Of a stretch of DNA of 64,000 bases, positions 49,796 through 61,968 are shown in pieces. The stretch spans positions 1 through 64,000 of the forward strand of contig VZRR01012571.1 of assembly GCA_013398015.1 (NCBI GenBank). The letters run 5' to 3'. The notes beneath the pieces were generated by a model. The model ran no database searches. It was not told the DNA's origin and was given only the letters and a program-made list of their open reading frames with translations. Both the position numbers and the translations under genes were made by a program. This DNA comes from Oreocharis arfaki (lineage: Eukaryota > Chordata > Aves > Passeriformes > Paramythiidae). Positions within the stretch are counted from its first letter, which is position 1. Every line of letters starts with the position of its first letter.

Positions 49796-52700
49796 CTGCA
49801 GTGTGCAGTGCCTGGAATGTGGAGGCTCTGATTGTAAGTGGGGTAGACGCCCTCGCAGTAGTAATAATAATATCGGGAATTGGGGTCTGGCATCACTGCC
49901 AGGCTTTGGGTCACTTAAGTGATGCAGGAAGAGTTCTGAGGAGGCACCCGTGCTATATGGGTTTATCAACTATTTATTTATTCTTTTACTTGGACTATTA
50001 AAAATAAGGGGGAAAGTGAGGTAAGAAAATACTGCAACTCATCTTTGCCATGCATTTCATCAGCAGTAAAGTACGGATCAGAAGTCCAAGTTTCCACCAC
50101 CAGTCCAGTAAAAACAGAACCAAGGAAACCCAAAATGTCTTCAGAGATTACTCCATCCCAAGAACCATTTAGTCGAACATGGGGTCCATCACATGGCCTA
50201 ATGATATGTAAGAAAGAAGAGGTCAGAGGTGAACAAGATGTTTCACCAGCTTCTCCCACACGATTTCCATATCTGGGATGTATCTGTCTTACTTAGTTGA
50301 ATTTAGTATTTTAGACAACTTGGCAATATATGACATACAGCCATTTCTGAGGGGAAGGATTAGTCCCATGCCAGCAATTACACAAAACAGAATAAATTTT
50401 CTTCTGAATATAGGAGGGAATTCCCCTTTCTCCTTTTTATCTTCCCCAAGGGGAATGGTCTTCAAAGTTCAGAGGTACATTCTTAAACAGATAGAAAATG
50501 AATATTTAATACACCTTTTTTTGTGATTTAGGAAAACGGAAAATGGGTCATCAGCTTTAACTGCAATTCTAAAATTTTTCATGATACCAAGTTACTTAAC
50601 TGAAGTTCTGGAATACAGCTGTATTTCTCTTAGTTGCCAAACATGGCCGTACTGAATGATGTCTTATGCAGCTCCAAGAAAAAGAGATCGTGTCCTTCTC
50701 TTGAGGGAAACTTGTCCTGACAGAGGTGTCAGGGACAATCTACTTCACTCAATCCAGGACTCAGGTCTTTGTCCCTGAAGCCGTTTGCTCAGCGGAGGCA
50801 GACAACCCCAAGATGTTTCTCGAGAAAATTGAGCTCACAGACTGTGAGCCTGGCAACAGACCTGTCCTAAAATACTCACATTTGGGATTGAATCCCACTC
50901 GCCTTTACATGAATCATTCTTTGGGCTTAAATAGCTAATGTCAGCAAGGCTTAGACCTAGAAGATATTGCCTGAACAAAGACTCTGTGCTGGATTGTGCT
51001 CACGGACTAAGTTCACTATCCAAACACACAGGACCACAGGCTCCTGTGAACTTGCAATCCTCAGTGGCTCTTCTCTGTCATTTCTGTTCTTGTTCTTGCT
51101 GCAACTCTCTTTCCTCTGTGCCGCTGTCTCAAAGGAGGAGTGTTTGATTTCAGACAGGTTGGGTTTCAGGGGCTCAGGTTGCAGAATTGTTCTAGATATT
51201 ACACAGTCTTAAGAAAGTCCCTCTTTGTGCTAGCAAGCACCTACTCTGTAACCCTCACTGATGTATTTTCAGGAGCTATAGAAGAACAGAACAATTATAT
51301 GGATCTGCACATATGGTTGTATGGGTGTAGAAATCCACCACCCAAACACAGGCACTTGTGTACCTCAGGGCTGAGCAGGCAAGCCTCTAAAACTTCTGGT
51401 TTGATTCTGACCCAATAGTTGTCCTGAAACATTTATAAGAGTCTTAAGGTGCCAACTTCAAGCACATGAATTAATCAGCTAAGTTAGCCAGGCAGTCTCC
51501 CTCTGCAGCCAGTGAAAATGAGAAGGCAGCCCCTTGAGAAGCCATCCCTGACCCAAATCGCACTGTTTGCAATAGCCCTGTTGATGAGAGCTGTCCTTGG
51601 AATACACTCATGGAGATCAGCTCTGTGGGCTTGTGTTGAAGTGGCACAGAGTGATTAACCCCAGCAGTGAGGAGAAGCAGCCAGTGCAACACACCCCAGG
51701 GCTAAGCACATGCACGCCAAGGCCCCCAACGTCTCTGGGTCAGAGCTGGTGAGATCTTGTCTTGGGAGAGGGCAGGTTGCAGGCATGGTCAGGATGGGGA
51801 GGATGTGAAGTGAAACAGATGCTCACCTGTCTTTTGACCTGGAGAACACTCTACACTTTAGAGTGCTCATTAGGAGGAACTACAATTTCCTCTACCAGCT
51901 TGGTAAATCGGCTTTCACTCAGACAGCATGCTTGATAAAGTTATTTGTCCTGTAAAGAATACCAATTTAAACTTCTCATGCAAAATTTTGTGCCTCAAAG
52001 TCGTCTTACTGCATGGGGTGTAAGCATGGAAAACATCTCTTTGCATTTGTGTTTGTGCAGCACCAAGCACCAGTGTTCTCAGGCTGGAAGTAGGGTTCTT
52101 GGCCCTGCAATAATGCAAACAGAATTGACATTATTTGTTTTGTGGTAGTGCCTCTAGGCCTCAATCAAAAATGACACGACAACAGATGGATGTGAGTACA
52201 CGGGGGAAACACAAGACAAAACCTTTGTTCATTCAGTAAGCATCGGCCACAGTGCACCAGCTGCTTAGGTATTAAATATTTTGTGAGCATCATTGTATAG
52301 ATATAAAAATCATAATAATTGTTGTTATAACCTAGCCTATACGAGAGACAGAAAGGGGTTTTTTAGGCTATTGTATCATGGGAATGGAAAATGTGGCCAT
52401 TAAAAAGCAAACATTTCTGTAAGTATAAGCATTCAGTCATTCTTCAGCTGTAAACATTACATTATCCTAGATTCTGTTGAAGCTGATAGTTGTGTTCTCA
52501 TTTAAAAGCTGATAAATATCATATTAGAATATTCTGACAAGTTTGTCTGCAGTACATAACTGGTTATACTGTCAAAGTTGGCTAATTTTACATCTGTTCA
52601 GATATTTAAACTGTTTTGAAAAGAAAACTTACCCCTTCCAAAAATGCTCCAAAGCATATTAAAGTGTCACTTGTATATGAAACACGTAAGAAGGATAACA

Positions 52701-53240
52701 AATTTCATTACAGAAATTAGAACAATATTTTAAAGATAAACTTATGAAAATGTAGAACTTGCGATTTTAGATTTTACAATTTCAATAAATATTTTATTGA
52801 CTATTTTCGAAGCTTGGCTCAAAGAGGAAAATATTTGGCCCCAAGCTTATTGCTCATCAACCCCTTGAATGGCTTGGTTGTTTTGCTGAGTCCATGAAAC
52901 CACAGGGAAATTTCTAATGAATTTTTTTTTTTTTCAGTTGGAAAAATCAAAACTGCAATTTTTCAGGGCAACGTTCCAAGATTGATTAAATTCTGCTCAG
53001 GGTTATTTTCTCAGACATTTCATTTTATTTCTGCTGCAATCACAGGAGAAGAGCTAGGCGTGCCTGATTTCCACGTTTCTTTTCATGTCAGAGGTCCATG
53101 CTCATGCTGTGGGTGGTCATCAGGCATGACCTACTGTGTACCGTTTCCACGTCCAGAAGTTAAGCAGAAAGACGCTTTCCTAATATGGAAAGACAAGGAT
53201 ATTTAGTTCAGGCCTGATTCATTTACATCTAAAGCAAATC
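49796..53240. other. Unique noncoding sequence
   Basis: No supported gene. Overlapping frames at 49,740-50,296 and 50,726-51,418 are open in more than one register and show no known domain. A T13 run followed by CAG at 52,922-52,937 looks like a splice acceptor but has no coding frame behind it. Confidence 0.45.
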
Positions 53241-53407
53241 TATTTTCCCATGTGATTTTGCAGTCCACTTACTCTGTTTGAAGCTTGAAAGCTTCATGTA
53301 CTTGTTCTCAAATTTTATAACTGTTTTCANATATTTTCCCATGTGATTTTGCTGCCCACTTACTTTGTTTGAAGCTTGAAAGCTCTCAAATTTTATAACT
53401 GTTTTCA
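53241..53407 (+). repeat. Tandem duplication of an 89-bp segment across an N
   Basis: The segment 53,241-53,329, starting TATTTTCCCATGTGATTTTG and ending ATAACTGTTTTCA, is repeated at 53,332-53,407. The second copy lacks 13 bp after GAAGCTTGAAAGC and differs by three substitutions (CAGTCC/CTGCCC and ACTCTG/ACTTTG). A single N at 53,330 lies exactly between the copies. The copies could be a true tandem duplication or two alleles joined in the assembly. Confidence 0.95.
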
Positions 53408-56400
53408 TCTAAGGTAGCTTTTGTTGTCTTCTTTTTCATTTTTAAGGGACAGAAAATATTCATGGAAATCCTTCCCCCTAAATTTTCATGGACAACCTAA
53501 AGCAATTTTGCAGGAAGCACATGAAACAAGTGAAAACATATGGAGAAAGGAGTTTATGTATATAGCACATTTTATGCTTTGCTAACATGCATAACATTTA
53601 TTCATCGTTCCAGCTATTTCTTTGTTTCTTTTTTTTTTTCTTGAGAAGGTGAAGAATGACAGCAATGCTGAAATAATTGAATTGGTTCCATGTGTGTTAA
53701 ATAGTCTGGAACATATTCCAAACTAATATAACTAACCACTAACTCCGGAGAAGGCACATCAGATAAGGTAGCAGACTTAATTTTTTCAAACTCTAGGGAA
53801 ACATAATATGAGATTTGGAACTGCTTATGGTTGTTTCCTCTCATCAATAAACAATAACCATCTTTCAGGTGATCATTATGTGTTTTGACAGCTGACAAAA
53901 TCTGTAAAGTACAATTCCCAGGTATATAGATCATGTGAGATTCAGATGTACTATTTCTGTATAAAAATCAAACTGTAAAATTTGCTGCTCACTCTTTAAT
54001 ATTTCCATTAGTTCTCTTTTACTTTGCAAGTGACTCTCTTGTTAGGCCAAATGGAAGTAGGAAGAACCTTGGCTTGTTCCCAAGTGACAGAATGTTTGTA
54101 TAGTGAGCATACAATTTATAAGGCGTTTACATGTACTTGAAAGCGAGCATATATTACAATAATTTTTTTTTTCCAAACAGGTATTTTTTAAAGTTCTTGT
54201 CTTTCAGTGGATTTAACATGTACTTTGAAAAGGCTAAAATTTGGGATATCTCAAACCATCCCTTTTACAGCTGGTCCCATCTCTTATTCTGGCTGACATC
54301 TAAAGTAAATTACCCAACACAGGGGCAATGCTCATCTTTGAATAAATGCCCATCTTAGCACAGAATTTAGTTTTTGGAAAGACATTTATAGAGAAAATTG
54401 CATTCCCCAGTAGTGCAAAATAAAAGTTGCATACATTTGCCTCTACTTTAGTTCTGGTGGCATTTTGGTGGATGGAGCTAATTACTTGAATTTCAGTCTC
54501 ATGTTTAGGCTGTCCGTACCTGTCCTGTGAATCGCAGCCTTGTTACACACTAAGTAATCCAAAACCTTCTCCTCGTGGGCTAAGAAAACTTTTGAATTTT
54601 GACCATCTTCTGGATTCTTGACAACCTAACATTTCTTGCTCTTAAGAGGCCATTGAGATGGTCGAGGTGAGCTCCTAAGACTCTTCCTGCCCACGGTAAA
54701 CACTTCCTACCGCGAGGAAGCCGAAGTCTCCTTCAGCAATGATATGTAGTTTAGGTTACCACAAGGGGTCAGTAGAAATCAGTGAGAAATATTCCCTCCT
54801 TCTCCACCCCAGAAACTACGAAACGCTCACAGCCACTATGTCATTCCCTCTTAATTTCAGGAATTCAGTGAGGGAAAACCAGACGTGATTTTTTTTTCCT
54901 TTATAACCAGACAGCTTTTCCCACTAAAATATATGAGTGGTTTCCTAACATTATATAGAAGTTTGCTCTTGATCTAAGCTAGCTGGGGTTCAAAAGCTGG
55001 GGTTCATTTATTTTGCCAGGATATTTTTCACTGTACTTGTTCATTACATTCGTTAGAATGAGTGCTTCAAACGTGGCACAGATTTATGATGAGGGAGTAA
55101 AATTTTTGTTCCTTCCAAACTAGGTTTTGAAGAATTATTTTTTTTCATTCTCAATTAATAGAATTGAATTTAAAATAAATTTTAAATTAAATTAGATCAT
55201 ATGTCCTTGCAACTAAGTAGTTGAGAGCAGTTGCATATATTTTCTCTCCAAATGCTTATGTAACTCTTTTCTATTTTATTCATGACTGCCCCATGAAGAC
55301 TATTCATCACACTTGCACTGTTCTCTCTGTATCACATTCCTTTCATTCCAAAGGATGCTGGGGAAAAGTGGGGGGAAAAAATCGCCAACTTGAAGTTTGA
55401 TTCTCTGTCGGTTCTGTGACAAAGCTGCACGCCTAGGGAACATTCCAGTCATAAATGACAGCAAATTAAAGACCTGCCTACACCACAGTGGGAACCTGCA
55501 ACTCATAAACTTCACCAAATACCATCTGACCATTTTCCTTCAGGCAAGTAGCAGGTCAAGCTGATGTCAGTTAATCTTCTACTGCAGCAGTACATTAGGT
55601 AGTGTTCATGGAGCCCTTGAAATTCCTCTCACCTTTTCTTGCTGTAGCCATTTATCCTGAACAGTCCAGATGTAATGCAAAGGAAGTAATGCTGGGAAAT
55701 AGATTTGGAAATATTCATATTCCAATTTATTTCAGACTTGCAGAAAAAAGCTCAAAATATTGTTAAAAAAAGAAGTCCAGTGGTTAAAGCTGTCAGGGAA
55801 TTATGGGTTTGTAGAGCCATTTGCTAGAAGTATTATTGTACTTTGGTTCATTTATACGATACAGACAGAATAAGTGCTAGAAAATTAAACTAGATGGGGA
55901 ATTTTGCCTCTAAAAATTCAGAGTTTGGCCAATCCTGTTGAAGCTTCAGAAAAAAATTTCCATTGGTATCCCTGTGCTTTGTTCAGAGCTGCTGTATAAT
56001 GGATGTATGTTCAGCGTGTTGTGCAGAAAGAGTATGCAGAGTGAAAAAGGCTGATTTTTTATGCATATTGCAAAACCAAAGCAACATTACTCTTTTAACC
56101 CAGGCAGTGACATTCCCTAAGCCTCTTGTGGCTAATACATACAGCAAGAAGAGGCTCTGAAACACCTTTTTTCTTTTGTAATTCTTGCAATTCATTATGA
56201 CTGTAAAATGCGTGCTCATCAAAAACTGTTATAAAAACCTAATTGCAGCTGAAGACATGAGAAGGAGTAGATTTAGAGCTGCATTCTGTTTTGCGTATTG
56301 AATGTTGCAGGAAATCCTGCTGAAAATGTAGCAGAAACTGGTCCCAATCTATGTTGGAGGGCAAAAAGTGCAAACTCCTGCCACGTGCACTGAGACGCTT

Positions 56401-58014
56401 ATCAGCTGATGGCAGATGGAAGAGGGATTGTGGCATTGGGATGCTGGTTGCACACGCTGTGTTCAGCTGAAACCTGTAAGAAACTGCTTCCTTCTCTGTT
56501 CCCAAGGGAACATGGAGAGTCACCTCTATGGATGGTGGGAAAGGAAAAGTGAAAATTAAATCAGGAGGCCCAGAGGTATTTGTGGTGAGGGAGACAGGTG
56601 CTGTGTCTGCTCCTTGTCATCAAGAGAGGTGCACAGACAAAGGAAGTCATGTCTTGAATTCAGAAGATAATAAAATGTGGGGTTTTTTTAATTTATAAGA
56701 GAAAATGTGATTTCTTTTTTTTTTTTCTTTTAGTATGATACCCTGGAAAACTCAAACCCAGATTTTTTTTAGCACCAGAATTCATTTCCTCCACTGTGCA
56801 GAATGTCATTCTTACTTGTTTGTGAAGATCTGATCAAAGTCATAGGGTTCAAAAAGCTTTTTGAGGAACGGTTGTGTCTGAAGCCCCAAAGTAAGACTGG
56901 ACCCTTGATGTGCTACCTGCTGTAAATAAATAGTGCAAGTGATAGCTCATCCAATACGGACTGAATAAACAAGGTGGAGATAAACAACTATCACCATGCA
57001 GGCTTGGAGACCTGACACACAGGTAATGACTAAATGACTTGCCTCAAGTCACATCAGAGCTAGAAACTGAACTTCAATGTCCTGAATCTCCTTTCTGCCT
57101 CTTAACAATCCTGTCTTTATCTACTTACTCCTGCAGTCATGATCCGAACTGACACGTGTGGCCTGACAGATGCACCTGACAGGACAGACATTGTGCCGGT
57201 GTCCTCAGGAGGAAAGGTGGAAAGGGGACCTTTGGGTTGGAGCTCCAGTATGCCAGGTGTTCAGAAAAGAGCTCAGGTTGAAAGCTTCAGAGGAGCTGCG
57301 AGGTGAGGAAAAAAAGGGAAAGTTTATACTCAGTAGGAGGGAAAAAGGAAACTCACTTGATAAATACAAACTCAAGACATATTTAGAAGCTGGGTATGCA
57401 AGCTGAACTTTCCCTGGGGCTAATTGCTGTAATGGCATGTTAAATAAATCCTTTCTAAACTTGGCTGTACCACATGAACGCTGTTTAAATAATGAAGTGC
57501 TCATGGACAAATTATCAAAAGTATTAGGCAGAAACAGGCTTTTATTTAACTTGAATTGAAATACACAGTGTTTTTTCCATCTAGTTATTGCGACCACCAC
57601 AGATAATTTTTTTTCTGTTACTCTTGGGACTTCATCTCCTTTTGCTGTCCTGGTTAACCACAAATACAATATGTGCTTTTCTTCTTTGCTGTTTTGCACT
57701 GTTCCACGGCAGACACAGGAATGTTGTTTCTCCTTTATTGAGCAGTTGGTAACTCCTGGGCCTTTCCTTTTCTGTTGTGCACGCTCAAGACAAGGCAAAG
57801 CTGCTGGGAAATGGAAGATATTTATGGAACGGTAGTCTCCATGGCCAAGCTTCTTGAAGAAGGGTACTTCAGCTGATGAGTTATAATAGCCAGTGCCTCA
57901 GTTAAATCTTAATGATGGTGGTCCATTCTGAGGAAAAGACAGAAGAAAAAAACCAGAGGAGTAAAGGATATTTCTGCAATCTAAAATTCTTAAATCTGGA
58001 AAGTTTCTCTCATT
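53408..58014. other. Unique AT-rich noncoding sequence
   Basis: No gene, RNA gene or named repeat. The longest stop-free frame of the window lies here (minus strand, 57,205-57,798, 197 codons). It begins at a TTG and has no recognisable domain. Long T runs ending in AG (about 54,163-54,180 and 56,711-56,733) resemble splice acceptors without supporting exons. Confidence 0.5.
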
Positions 58015-58205
58015 CTGGGTATATATAAATAACTAGATTTTTATGTATAAATTAATATATATAAATTTACAAATAATTATAAATATTAGCTTATAATTTT
58101 AGGTGCAATATATGTGGAACATATAAATTTATAAGGTTTCTTATCTATTACAATTGAATGCTTATTTATATATGCTATATAAGTATAGAAATAACTAGAT
58201 TATCA
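58015..58205. repeat. AT-rich low-complexity patch
   Basis: About 190 bp of mostly A and T with many TATA and TTATA steps. The 12-mer AATAACTAGATT occurs at both ends (58,028-58,039 and 58,190-58,201), so the patch may have been framed by a short direct repeat. Confidence 0.7.
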
Positions 58206-58589
58206 GTTACAGATTTCCTGACATGCCTATTGTAGTGGACGAAGTAAGTGACTGCAAAAAAGAGTGCAAGGGCTCAAGCAGCTGATTGCACCTGAGGACT
58301 AACAGCGTGCTAAGGAAGTTCTATAATCTTTTTAACAAAACTTTCCCTAGTCAATGAAATTATAGGAATGATCAACCTAATTGGAGAACCCTAAGTGTCA
58401 GTTGCAAAATCACTCAGTAAAAGGAGGTACTTTGTACTGGTTTGTCCCTATTCCTTACCTGTTTGGTGGTCACTCGTGTTGTTATAAAGCAGTAGGATCA
58501 TTTAAAAACATGTAGCATGTGAGGGCTCTTTGCAAGTGGTAAGAAGGAGAATCTCTTCTGATATTCAACCTCATGATCAGACATGATGT
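58206..58589. other. Unique noncoding sequence
   Basis: Nothing recognised between the AT-rich patch and the next CR1 fragment. Confidence 0.45.
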
Positions 58590-58718
58590 AATCACAGGAT
58601 ATCTCTAGCTGGAAGGGCCCCATAAGGATCATCAAGTCCAAATCCCTACTCCTCACAGGACTACCTTACACTAAGCCAGGAGACTGAGTGTCCTCCAGAC
58701 AGGCTTGGTGCCACTTCA
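58590..58718 (-). mobile_element. CR1 LINE 3'-end fragment, minus strand
   Basis: The plus strand reads 'ATCACAGGATATCTCTAGCT', 'GGAAGGGCCCCATAAGGATC', 'ATCAAGTCCAAATCCCTA', 'CACAGGACTACCTTACACTA' and 'CAGGCTTGGTGCCACTTC', the complement of the CR1 subfamily present at 49,605. It is severely 5'-truncated and diverged. Confidence 0.88.
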
Positions 58719-60059
58719 TACAAAAAAACCATGAAGATTCACATCTTTTAGTGCTCAGAGATGCCTTTTATTTAAGTAAATATAAGGTAAAGTTAGGAAT
58801 GTATGCACCCACAATGTGAAAATGTAAGTTGTATGTTTCGTGGCTTTTTTATCTGGGAACATACCCAACACTTTATTTTATTCTTTTGATAAAGTATTTC
58901 CTTCAAGTGTTTTCAGAAGACAGGAGAAATAAAAGTATATGATCCTTCTAAGCCACAGAATAATGTGTTTACATATCAAGGAATCTATTTCACAGAAATC
59001 AATATCTTTTCATTTCATCTGGGGAAGAATAATATTAGACACTTGTTGGTTCTTGGCATTCTTAACACTCGTTTGCAAAGGGAAACAAAGAATTTTACAG
59101 CAGCTTCCAAGAGAGCATATTATTAGATCTTAATACTTAACTGCATTTCCTCACAAACATTGATTTGCTGTTATTGTCGTGACTGCATCCAGGTGGTCAT
59201 ATAGTTTGAAGGAAATATGCAATTAAATTGATATCACAGAATTGTACTTGGTATATTTTTGTCTGCCTAGGTCTCAGACTGAAAAGCAAATCATTTGATT
59301 TTTCTTCAGAAAACTCAATTCCCTCTTATGAACTTCTTGACTGTCAACAACCATCAGGAGTGATAGAGGAAGGCTGCTTCTAACTAAGAGGCTTCTGGGA
59401 GGTACAGAGGGGCCAGCAGCATGGTAGACATCCTCATTTAGATTGCCATGCACATTCCAGAAAAGTGCCATTATCCCAGGCATGGTTTGGGCTGGGCTGG
59501 GGGCAAGAAAGGAGTGTGAGGCAGAGGAGCTGGGGCAAGGCATTGTACCGCTCTGAGTGTGCCCCTCAGAATACTTCCCGCTGCAACCCAGGACTCTGGA
59601 CACCCCCCCCTGAGCCAGAGGGCCAGGTCCCTTGACAAAAATGAGCTATAGAAATGACTTTCTATTCCTTCTCCCCAGAGGGGGCTGCAGTCAGTGGATA
59701 ATTGGCTGTACATGTACTTTCACCAGGAATTCTTTCCACGCAGAAACTGTACATAAAGTATTGATGAAAGCTTTCCTTCACAAACTGTTTCCTTCCTCCT
59801 TCACAAACTGTTTTTTCTCTCTGAAAAATGACTTCCTCTAAACATGCCCAGCCAACTCCATCGTGTATTTGTTAAAGACATGAGTGCACATGCAATTTTG
59901 TTTTATTATTATTAGACTTTTCTCTCTGTTGACCTTTATTCTGTGTCTGTTCTAATATCAGACTTGCAAAGACCATGCAATGTGAATATTTAAGTAGCCT
60001 AACTAGAACACATTAAAAGAGCCTGAATTTCAGAAATCTGGGGCTGTGGTTTCCTAACA
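58719..60059. other. Unique noncoding sequence
   Basis: No gene or named repeat. On the minus strand an AATAAA (complement TTTATT at about 59,935) and A-rich sequence near 59,900 lie downstream of the cysteine-rich frame described next. Confidence 0.45.
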
Positions 60060-60272
60060 TCAGCCGCACTTAGAAGTTTTGCAGTCCATTTGAGCTTTTA
60101 GGCAGTCACTCCATACATTTTCACACAGGTTGCAGCAAGGACATGAATTTTCATTTTCTCTAAATATCCCTGTGGCTTTTAATTGCAGAGTAATAGGATG
60201 TGATATTCTTTCTTCTGAAAGGTTTGTTCTTACACATCGACACTGATCACAGTCATCAGAAGTCCTGTCCAA
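60060..60272 (-). CDS. Cysteine-rich open frame, possible terminal exon (uncertain)
   Basis: The minus strand stays open for about 70 codons from a TTG at 60,272 to a TGA at 60,060-60,062, and the same frame is open about 20 codons further upstream. It has ten cysteines in a dense pattern: DDCDQCRC near the start, then SCPCCNLC, SDC, MDC and a terminal SKCG. There is no ATG at its start, so if real it would be an exon. A plausible acceptor, TGATTGTTTCTTGGACAG, ends at about 60,267. A strong donor-like TGT/GTAAGA also lies inside, which argues for caution. An AATAAA lies about 120 bp past the stop. I recognise no family. The cysteine spacing loosely recalls small disulphide-rich secreted proteins, but chance is quite possible. 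Confidence 0.15.
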   Translation of the reverse strand: MDRTSDDCDQCRCVRTNLSEERISHPITLQLKATGIFRENENSCPCCNLCENVWSDCLKAQMDCKTSKCG

Positions 60273-60289
60273 GAAACAATCATTTAAAC

Positions 60290-60800
60290 CAGGCCTTAGC
60301 TCTGTGGTCTTGGGATGACAACCTGCTCAGGTGCACAGTTATGGCACCTTGTCTTTCACCCGCAGCCGCAGGGGTTCTCTGCCCACACCGAAGGGCAGTG
60401 GGAGGGGACCATCTTTGGCAGAACAAAACTCACTGAAAATTCATGCATTTTGTTCTTCTTGTGGGACCACGACCCTGCTGATAGAACACGCTCTTTGGTG
60501 CCGCAGCTGGACCCTGAACAGTCCGTGAGCAGGGATGTGTTACACCGCACAGCTGCCTTGGCACTACCCTCAGTCATCCGTCTTGGCTGCAGCTGCAGTT
60601 TGCCACCCTGGCCACACACAAAAGGAGGGCTCCGTGGGCAGGGGCAGGTGGCATGGGGTGAGGTATCACCATGCAGAAAGGTGGGTCACTCCTGCCCGTG
60701 GGTGTGGGCACGCAGAGACCACGCATGCAGTGAGCCGGAGCACGTCACGCTTCCTGGTGGGGCTTCCACTCGCAGAGTTAACTTTACCCAAGAGAAAACT
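60290..60800. promoter_or_regulatory. CpG-enriched patch
   Basis: Close to twenty CpGs occur in about 500 bp, far above the surrounding density, with GC-rich sequence (for example GCCGGAGCACGTCACGC at about 60,733). Overlapping frames are open on both strands up to 168 codons, as GC-rich DNA allows, and none has a known domain. It could be a weak CpG island, an orphan regulatory element or a GC-biased spot. It directly adjoins the cysteine-rich frame. Confidence 0.3.
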
Positions 60801-61084
60801 ATGCCAGATTCTGGCCTTTGAAGATTTCGGTAAGCTTCTTTTTCAGGGAAAAAGGGTTGCCAACTGGGATTTTTCATGAGTTGACTGCTTTTCAAAGATC
60901 TTTGTGAAGGGGCTTGGTTAAGGGCATTGCTGGGGGAAACCAATTATAATTTTCAAATATGTTAGACTTAAATAAACATTTAATTAAAATAAGACCAGCT
61001 TTTTCAGCTATTGCCTGTCTTCTCCTGTTTGTAGAGTTGGGGAGTTCTGGGGAATTCCTGATACTACACATTTTTCGAGAGCGT

Positions 61085-61300
61085 CAGCAAACTTTTCAAA
61101 CTACTCTTCAATACTTCCTTTACTTTCTCTTCCCTCACTCCCAACCCTTTTTCTTAGACATTTTAACCTACTTTTTAGTCTCTCATTTTTCTTTTTTCCC
61201 CTATTTCTTGCGATATAAAATTTTCTTCTAACCTTTTTTTTCCGTGCCCATTTCTCCCTTATCCTTTTTCCATGCATTTCCTCCTCCAGTTCAACTGAAC
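61085..61300 (+). repeat. Pyrimidine-rich tract
   Basis: Strong T+C bias on the plus strand (for example TTTACTTTCTCTTCCCTCAC) with no repeat unit. It resembles the tract at 49,195-49,436. Confidence 0.55.
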
Positions 61301-61519
61301 CTCACCACAAACCATGTTATCTCCATAATTGCCTCTGCCTAATGATGGAGGGACATACCCTGGAACACCAGTTTTCAGCAGCTGGGAGCCAGTAGGGTAT
61401 ATGTAATCTGACTTTTCATTCCTCACCTCAATCTGTGTAATACATCTTAAAAAGTCTGCCCACCTTTGGTGGCACCAAGAGATGTAACTGGGCTAGCAAG
61501 AGGAAGAATGAAAACAGAT

Positions 61520-61775
61520 GATTTTGTCACTTGATCAGCTCTAAGCCACTGCATTTATTTATGACATTATCAGCACTATTACTACAACAGAGAATGCCGC
61601 ATTAGATGCTGAGTGTGAGTTGCAGTTATTAAAACCTATAAATATCTTCAGTAAAAGCAAAGGGAAAATATTTGGACATGAGGATTTTCATTCCAAATCA
61701 TCCAACTGATATTAGTTTGACCCAGGCTGAAAGTTCCCTCACCTGCCAAAATAATTTAATTCCAAACTGTCCTGC
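61520..61775. promoter_or_regulatory. Candidate cis-regulatory block
   Basis: This repeat-free block contains CATTTATTTATGACATTATC (about 61,552), GAATGCCGCATTAGATGCTG (about 61,591), AACTGATATTAGTTTGACCC (about 61,704) and CCAAAATAATTTAATTCC (about 61,746). Homeodomain-like TTAG/TAAT cores alternate with mixed-composition sequence. The call is inference only. Confidence 0.2.
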
Positions 61776-61968
61776 TCTTTCTTTCACTTCTTTTTTTCCC
61801 CTCTTCTTCAGTGACTTTCAGTGCTTAAGTGTGCCTGATTGATAGGACATGATTAAGGAGCACCATGCTGAATTGGGATGAAGTAACTCTAAACACTATT
61901 TTCATCCCTGTTTTGCTGAGGGACAAACATGGTATTGTGCAGCAGCTTTATGCTGGCTGCTATTGGAC

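Noticed and set aside
52810..52848. AAGCTTGG / CCAAGCTT inverted repeat
   Set aside because: The arms rest on the 6-bp palindrome AAGCTT and a 23-nt loop, so chance is likely.
52922..52937. T13 run plus CAG as a splice acceptor
   Set aside because: The sequence after it shows no convincing exon.
56711..56733. Long T run ending in TTTTAG as a splice acceptor
   Set aside because: No coding frame or donor follows; T runs with AG are common in AT-rich DNA.
60060..60272. Assigning the cysteine-rich frame to a chemokine, Wnt C-terminus or Bowman-Birk type inhibitor
   Set aside because: The CxC and CxCC spacings resemble parts of these families, but the remaining cysteine intervals do not fit any of them.
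60315..60879. Plus-strand frames of 168 and 114 codons
   Set aside because: They overlap each other and minus-strand frames in GC-rich DNA where stops are rare, and no domain is visible.
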